Shown here piece after piece: positions 59,529-64,000 of a stretch of DNA of 64,000 nt. The position numbers and the translations under genes are program-made. The stretch's first letter is position 1; each line of letters opens with the position of its first letter. The DNA lies in NCBI GenBank assembly GCA_963652335.1, contig CAVJSS010000001.1, positions 1 to 64,000 on the forward strand. The letters run 5' to 3'. This DNA comes from UBA4951 sp963652335. GTDB taxonomy: Bacteria > Bacillota_I > Bacilli_A > RFN20 > CAG-826. The notes beneath the pieces were generated by a model that was not told the DNA's origin, did no database searches, and saw only the letters and a program-made list of their open reading frames with translations.

Positions 59529-62296
59529 AAGTTCTGCTAAAAGACGTTACTAAAAAGTTCGGGAAGCGAGTCATATTTCACAAAGTTTCTTTTTCGTTTG
59601 CTAACAAAGGCTTGTATGCGTTGGTCGGGGCTTCAGGATCAGGCAAATCGACCTTGCTTGAGATGATTGCTGGAATCGATACCAAATATGATGGAAAAGT
59701 AGTTGTAAACAAGAAGAATCTCAAAAATAAAACAGAAGATTTTATTGATGACTTCCGTTTAAAAAATATCGGCTATTTAAGACAAGGCTATGATCTTTTA
59801 GAACTAGAAAATTGCCTAGATAACATAATTCTTCCTCTTAAAGCGGTTTCCAGAGAAGACAATAAATTCCAAAAGAAAAGAGCTAAGGCCCTATGCAAAC
59901 AAATCGATATCGGTGACAAATTGGAAGATACGGTAAAATGCTTAAGCGGTGGCGAGAAACAAAGAGTTGGTTTCATTCGTTCCATCATCAATTCGCCTTC
60001 TGTTTTGCTTTGCGATGAGCCAACCGGTGCTTTGGATGAAAAAAACGCTGTATGTATCTATGAAAAAATCAAAGAAGCATCTAAAACTATGCTTGTTATC
60101 ATGGTCACTCATGACGAAGGAGCGGCTTATAAATATGCGGATTGTGTTCTAAATATCGAAAACAATTCTTTGAACGTGATAAAAGATGCTGAACAAGAAG
60201 ATCGAGACATAGGACGATTCAAAATGAAAAAAAGGTCCAAAACTAAACGGATCTCATCTTTTTCTTGGATCAAACATGCGTATCATCTTTGCAAAGAAAG
60301 AAAAAAACGTTCCCTTCTCTCATTCTCTGTCTTGTCGTTTTCATTCATCTCTTTGGGTCTTGCGACTTATTTAAGCAACGATATTTCCGTTGAGATAAAT
60401 CGTTCATTCGCATCGATCCTTGGAAACGGATCCATTGTTATGCAACGCAGCGGAGCTTCTTCCACAACGATTGGAAGAACCATAACCGCAGATGAGAATG
60501 AATTGTCTAAAATGGTGGACGACATTCCTGAAATCAAGGATTATGGAACTTACTATTTCGCAGATTTCGATTCTTATTTCAAAGATCTTGACACCGTATA
60601 TATTGATAATGGTGCCAATAAAATTACTTTAAAAGGATTATCGATAAGATCAATTAATGAATATCTATGGCTGGACGATATCGGAAGTCTCGAATGTTAT
60701 CCGGAATTTCCCAAAACGTTGGAAGATGATCAAATCGTTTTGGGCCTGCCTTATGCGGACATGTTTCAGATTTGCTTTCAGTTGCATATTCTTAGAGACT
60801 ATGAACATCTTGGCGACTATATTGCCGATAACGGATTGGAGATTATCTTTTCGGTATCGAATCAAGAATGGAATTACGATGATGAACAGATAGTATCCGT
60901 CAACGCCGTTGTGCCATATTCCGTCCCTACTATCTTTTCTTATAACCATCGGTGGTCAGAACATATGTATGAGCAAAGAATGTGTTTTCCAACTACTGAC
61001 AGCGAGGAATTCACCTTGCCATGGATGATGCAAAAAGCTTTTTACGTTAAACCATTGAACACTTGCTCGGATATGATGAAACAACTTAGGCAGAATTCTC
61101 ATTACGAAAAATTCATATTTGAGCCGGACAATTACGATTACGATAGAAGCCATTGCAAAATCGGGCAGATTTGTGGAACCAAACGTTACTATGTATTTAT
61201 GGCCGACAAGTCTTCGATATCCATTTCGGATATAGACGTTATTAGGAAACAAGCCGGCATTGATTCCTTTATAGTAGGGACTTCTTATACGTATACTTCC
61301 TATCCGGAAAACATGATGGCGGGTTTCGCCTTTCCGTTTTACGCAACAAATAGCGTGGAATTGGCTGAAATGATGGTTGATCAGGCAACAAGCCTTAGCA
61401 CAGAACAAGGCGTGACCGAAAACCTGCCGGAAAGAGTGGTAAAAGGAAGCTGCATTCTGCCTGCATCTACCAGCCTAACGATCTCAAACGATTTCAAGAA
61501 TCTTATATCCGGTTATAGACCGACGTTAAGTTCCGAAGTTGCGATATCGACTTCTTTGGCTAAGGAATTGGGCAATCCTCATATACTATTTCTTGTAGGA
61601 TTGGTAGGCCAAGAACAATTGGGAGAACAGACGAATAACGAATATCGAATCGCCAAAGTGAAGGTGTGTGGCGTAGTGGAAGATTCGTGGGACAGATTAT
61701 ACGTCGATAGCTATTGGGCGATCGATTTCTTCCGCGATGAATTGGGTATGTCCTCATTTTTGCTGGAACCCACGAAATGCATTTTCGAATATGAGGATGG
61801 CGATTCTGAAAGCTTAATGAGAAACTTTGCCTCGAATTTTCCTGGTTACGAATTCAAAGATCCATCTAAAAAGGTAGCAGAATCAAGCAAACAGGTATTC
61901 GATTATTTGAAGATATCGTTGTCCTTGGCATCTGTTTCGTGCTTCGTTTTAGCTTTCGTTTTGCTCTTCGTTACTATAATTCTCACAATCCTCGAAAATG
62001 CAAAAGAAGGCAGGATCCTATTCTATTTGGGCTTCAAAAGGAAAGAAATCGGACGTAGCCTTAATGCGGTAAACATATTGATGAGCTTGCCAAGCATCAT
62101 CATTTCTTTGGGTGCTGTATCCGCCATGGAGTTTTTCCTTCATCGACAAATAGGCAATAACTTTGGGACAATAACCAATTTCGTTTTTTCCCTTAAACCT
62201 GTTTTCGCGATCTTAGGCTTTGGACTTTTATCGTTTTCAATCGTTGGGATCTACATTGGTTTATACGTGAAAAAGCGGGATTTCAAAAAGAAATAA
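59525..62296 (+). CDS. ABC transporter, fused ATPase and FtsX-like permease (second of pair)
   Basis: A 923-residue partner of the preceding protein. ATPase residues ~1-215: Walker A GASGSGKST, signature CLSGGEKQR, Walker B VLLCDEPTGALDEKN. After a basic linker a helix (SLLSFSVLSFSFISLGLATYL) leads to an unusually long extracytoplasmic region (~290-790), then three helices (SLASVSCFVLAFVLLF; ILMSLPSIIISLG; FAILGFGLLSFSIVGIY). Start ATG 59525 overlaps the previous stop (ATGA) rather than the in-frame GTG at 59495. The two proteins together have the layout of a MacB/BceB-like lipid- or peptide-handling exporter. The substrate is unknown. Confidence 0.85.
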   Translation: MKVLLKDVTKKFGKRVIFHKVSFSFANKGLYALVGASGSGKSTLLEMIAGIDTKYDGKVVVNKKNLKNKTEDFIDDFRLKNIGYLRQGYDLLELENCLDNIILPLKAVSREDNKFQKKRAKALCKQIDIGDKLEDTVKCLSGGEKQRVGFIRSIINSPSVLLCDEPTGALDEKNAVCIYEKIKEASKTMLVIMVTHDEGAAYKYADCVLNIENNSLNVIKDAEQEDRDIGRFKMKKRSKTKRISSFSWIKHAYHLCKERKKRSLLSFSVLSFSFISLGLATYLSNDISVEINRSFASILGNGSIVMQRSGASSTTIGRTITADENELSKMVDDIPEIKDYGTYYFADFDSYFKDLDTVYIDNGANKITLKGLSIRSINEYLWLDDIGSLECYPEFPKTLEDDQIVLGLPYADMFQICFQLHILRDYEHLGDYIADNGLEIIFSVSNQEWNYDDEQIVSVNAVVPYSVPTIFSYNHRWSEHMYEQRMCFPTTDSEEFTLPWMMQKAFYVKPLNTCSDMMKQLRQNSHYEKFIFEPDNYDYDRSHCKIGQICGTKRYYVFMADKSSISISDIDVIRKQAGIDSFIVGTSYTYTSYPENMMAGFAFPFYATNSVELAEMMVDQATSLSTEQGVTENLPERVVKGSCILPASTSLTISNDFKNLISGYRPTLSSEVAISTSLAKELGNPHILFLVGLVGQEQLGEQTNNEYRIAKVKVCGVVEDSWDRLYVDSYWAIDFFRDELGMSSFLLEPTKCIFEYEDGDSESLMRNFASNFPGYEFKDPSKKVAESSKQVFDYLKISLSLASVSCFVLAFVLLFVTIILTILENAKEGRILFYLGFKRKEIGRSLNAVNILMSLPSIIISLGAVSAMEFFLHRQIGNNFGTITNFVFSLKPVFAILGFGLLSFSIVGIYIGLYVKKRDFKKK

Positions 62297-62326
62297 ATTC
62301 CTTTACCTACTTTTAAAAAACGTTGA

Positions 62327-62332
62327 TATAAT
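62327..62332 (+). promoter_or_regulatory. -10 box of the cold-shock gene
   Basis: TGA-TATAAT is an extended -10; no good -35 at 17 bases. It gives a ~45-base leader containing a small GAGT/ACTC hairpin before csp. Confidence 0.55.
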
Positions 62333-62382
62333 ACCTCTCGGTTTTGAGTTTACGACTCGACTAGAAAGTGAAGGTTTTCTTA

Positions 62383-62583
62383 ATGAAGGGAACTGTCAAA
62401 ATGTTCAACAAGGAAAAAGGCTATGGATTCATCCGTGGCGAGGACAAAAACGACTACTTTTTCCACTATTCCTCATTAATCATGGAAGGATTTAAGACCA
62501 CTGAACAAGGCGAAAACGTCGAATTCGAAGTTGTCCAATCCGACCGCGGATTAAGAGCCCAGAACATCAAGAAAGTCGACTAA
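62383..62583 (+). CDS. csp: Cold-shock-domain protein
   Basis: A 66-residue Csp RNA chaperone. RNP1 is KGYGFIRG and RNP2 is DYFFHYSSL (usual VFVHFS), with the standard MKGTVKMFNKEKG start. It melts secondary structure in mRNA. The start at 62383 aligns with the family; the upstream sequence lacks a strong SD. It has its own promoter and terminator. Confidence 0.95.
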   Translation: MKGTVKMFNKEKGYGFIRGEDKNDYFFHYSSLIMEGFKTTEQGENVEFEVVQSDRGLRAQNIKKVD

Positions 62584-62598
62584 AAGGTCGTGAATTCT

Positions 62599-62628
62599 TA
62601 CCCACCATTGGCGGTGGGTTTTTTCTTA
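62599..62628 (+). terminator. Terminator of the cold-shock gene
   Basis: CCCACC (62601-62606) pairs with GGTGGG (62613-62618) around ATTGGC, followed by TTTTTTCTT. Confidence 0.92.
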
Positions 62629-62665
62629 TTCGACTACGAAACCGTAAAGCATTATGAACTTGTGA

Positions 62666-62697
62666 TTGTTCTTTACGTTTAGAGATATATAATCTCT
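62666..62697 (+). promoter_or_regulatory. Promoter of ychF with a palindromic -10 region
   Basis: -35-like TTGTTC (62666-62671), 16-base spacer, -10 TATAAT (62688-62693). The -10 lies inside AGAGAT-ATATA-ATCTCT (62681-62697), a perfect inverted repeat that could be an operator. No SD is obvious before the ATG at 62721. Confidence 0.55.
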
Positions 62698-62720
62698 ACG
62701 TTACTTTTAGGTTTATTTGT

Positions 62721-63833
62721 ATGTCTTTGAAAGCAGGAATCGTCGGATTGCCAAACGTTGGCAAATCAACATTATTCAACGCTATAACGAATTCTCACGT
62801 TTTGGCCGAAAACTATCCATTCGCTACCATCAATCCAAACACGGGCGTCGTCATCGTTCCGGACGAAAGGCTCGATTACCTAACCGAGAAATTCCATCCT
62901 TTGAAGAAAATCAACGCCACATTCGAATTTTACGACATAGCCGGATTGGTTCGTGGCGCTTCAAAAGGAGAAGGGTTGGGAAATCAATTCTTGGCTGCCA
63001 TTCGGGAATGCGATGCGATCGTCGAAGTCGTCAGATGTTTTGATAACGAAGCGGTTTTGCGTTACAACGAAGAACCAGTCGATCCTGCCAATGATATTTC
63101 GACCATCAATCTCGAATTGGCAATGTCCGACTTGGATTCGATTGAAGGAAGAATCGCCCGTCAAGCCACCAAAGCCAGAGTCGGCAGAGATAAAGTAGCC
63201 GCTTACGAGCTCCCTATTTTGGAAGCTTTGAAATCCGTTTTAGATCAAGGCCTTCCGGCCCGAATGGTCAAGGGATTGAGCGACGAACAAATGGAATATG
63301 CGAAAAAGAATTTCTTCTTATTGACGCTTAAGCCAATCCTTTATGTTGCCAATGTCAACGAAGAGGCTTATTCCGATTTGGATAATTGCAAATACTATCA
63401 AACCGTCAAATCCATCGCCGCAGAAGAAAACGCGCAATGCATACCTGTGAGCTGCCAAATCGAATATGAGATCTCTCAATTGGATTATGAAGAAAAGAAA
63501 GAATTTCTCGATACTCTTGGCGAAAAAGAATCTGGTCTGGATAGGCTGGTCAAGGCTTCTTATAAACTACTGAATCTTTCGACTTTCTTTACCAGCGGCG
63601 CCGACGAATGCCGGGCTTGGACTTTCTCTAACGGCATGTTGGCTCCTCAATGTGCCGGAATCATTCATTCTGATTTCGAAAAGGGATTCATCAAAGCGGA
63701 AGTCTATTCTTTCGATGATTTCAAAAAATATGGAAGCGAAGCCGAAGTCAAAGCCAACGGCAAGCTTCGCATGGAAGGCAAAGAATATCAAATGAAGGAT
63801 GGAGACGTGGTCTTCTTTAGGTTCAACGTATGA
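62721..63833 (+). CDS. ychF: Redox-/ribosome-associated ATPase YchF
   Basis: A 370-residue Obg-family P-loop protein that prefers ATP. G1 is GLPNVGKSTLFNAI; the G4-like motif is YVANVNEE (NxxE in place of NKxD), the YchF hallmark; FYDIAGLVRGASKGEGLGNQFL and the TGS domain (TFFTSGADECRAWTFSNG) are clear. It interacts with ribosomes in the cytosol. ispF overlaps its stop (ATGA). Confidence 0.97.
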   Translation: MSLKAGIVGLPNVGKSTLFNAITNSHVLAENYPFATINPNTGVVIVPDERLDYLTEKFHPLKKINATFEFYDIAGLVRGASKGEGLGNQFLAAIRECDAIVEVVRCFDNEAVLRYNEEPVDPANDISTINLELAMSDLDSIEGRIARQATKARVGRDKVAAYELPILEALKSVLDQGLPARMVKGLSDEQMEYAKKNFFLLTLKPILYVANVNEEAYSDLDNCKYYQTVKSIAAEENAQCIPVSCQIEYEISQLDYEEKKEFLDTLGEKESGLDRLVKASYKLLNLSTFFTSGADECRAWTFSNGMLAPQCAGIIHSDFEKGFIKAEVYSFDDFKKYGSEAEVKANGKLRMEGKEYQMKDGDVVFFRFNV

Positions 63834-64000
63834 GGATCGGAATAGGCGAAGACATCCATCGTTTGATCAAGGACAGAAAACTGCTTTTAGGGGGCGTGGA
63901 AATCCCTGCCGATTTAGGCGAAGACGCTCATTCCGATGGAGATGTACTTTTGCATGCCTTGGCTGATGCAATTTACGGATCGATTGCCGAAAAGGACATT
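63830..64000 (+). CDS. ispF: 2-C-methyl-D-erythritol 2,4-cyclodiphosphate synthase, cut by window end
   Basis: The first 57 codons of IspF are present. The start MRIGIGEDIHRL carries the zinc ligands Asp8 and His10; LLLGGVEIPADLGEDAHSDG with the second zinc-binding His and DVLLHALADAIYG follow. The enzyme forms MEcPP in the MEP isoprenoid pathway. It overlaps ychF by four bases. The remaining ~100 codons lie beyond the window. Confidence 0.95.
   Translation, partial: MRIGIGEDIHRLIKDRKLLLGGVEIPADLGEDAHSDGDVLLHALADAIYGSIAEKDI

Noticed and set aside
1..64000. CRISPR array, prophage, insertion sequence, tRNA or rRNA genes
   Set aside because: No regularly spaced long repeats, transposase, integrase, phage structural gene or tRNA/rRNA signature was seen on either strand.

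Overview
The window reads as chromosomal DNA of a low-to-moderate GC, Gram-positive-lineage bacterium related to Bacilli/Erysipelotrichia and the Mollicutes-adjacent uncultured gut lineages. The reasons are Bacillus-like synteny (gpsB/divIVA-rnpB, dnaD-nth-recU, rny-ymdB-miaB-ricA, cmk-der-HU), a SufCDSUB Fe-S operon with SufU, many lipoproteins with Ser-rich linkers, and strong AGGAGG-type ribosome binding sites. TGA is used throughout as a stop codon, so the standard bacterial code applies and a Mycoplasma-type code is excluded. Ferredoxin, an NfnAB-like flavoprotein pair and formate-tetrahydrofolate ligase suggest an anaerobic metabolism. No rRNA, tRNA, CRISPR array, prophage or insertion sequence was seen.

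Layout. 1-6.5 kb is accessory: an XRE regulator with an acidic repeat protein (minus strand), a HipBST-type toxin-antitoxin operon preceded by three evenly spaced operators, a MATE exporter (minus) with a cre-like operator, and an AlbA_2/HATPase-type regulator preceded by a four-copy 20-bp-period operator array. 6.6-14 kb holds a cyclophilin and then a cluster of secreted lipoproteins: two paralogues with a duplicated module, an M6-like metalloprotease and a 1064-residue Ig-like surface protein. 14-33 kb mixes YbaK, a large membrane protein, NfnAB-like oxidoreductase, a lipid kinase, a lipoprotein endonuclease, a divergent DXS-like enzyme, a glycolipid/flippase-RecX-YhaM operon, Hsp33/HIT, and a pair of lipoproteins of which one is a parvulin-type foldase.

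33-64 kb is mostly core: sufCDSUB-mnmG-rsmG, FMN-riboswitch-controlled ribU, ferredoxin, cmk-der, HU, a short CCA-adding-type enzyme-dnaD-nth, exonuclease-recU (minus), divIVA-rnpB-pgsA-cinA-recA, then a long operon rny-ymdB-miaB(RicA fusion)-miaA-fhs-DUF951-two fused ABC transporters, csp, and ychF-ispF (ispF cut by the window end).

The points most worth a second look are: MiaB apparently fused to a YmcA/RicA-like domain inside the RNase Y operon; a structured leader before rny whose terminator-like hairpin covers the Shine-Dalgarno sequence; HipBST with its operator array; a DXS-like enzyme lacking several substrate-binding residues; the phased 20-bp repeat array upstream of the AlbA-type regulator; and a recurring promoter layout (-10 box six or seven bases before ATG, no SD) implying leaderless mRNAs.
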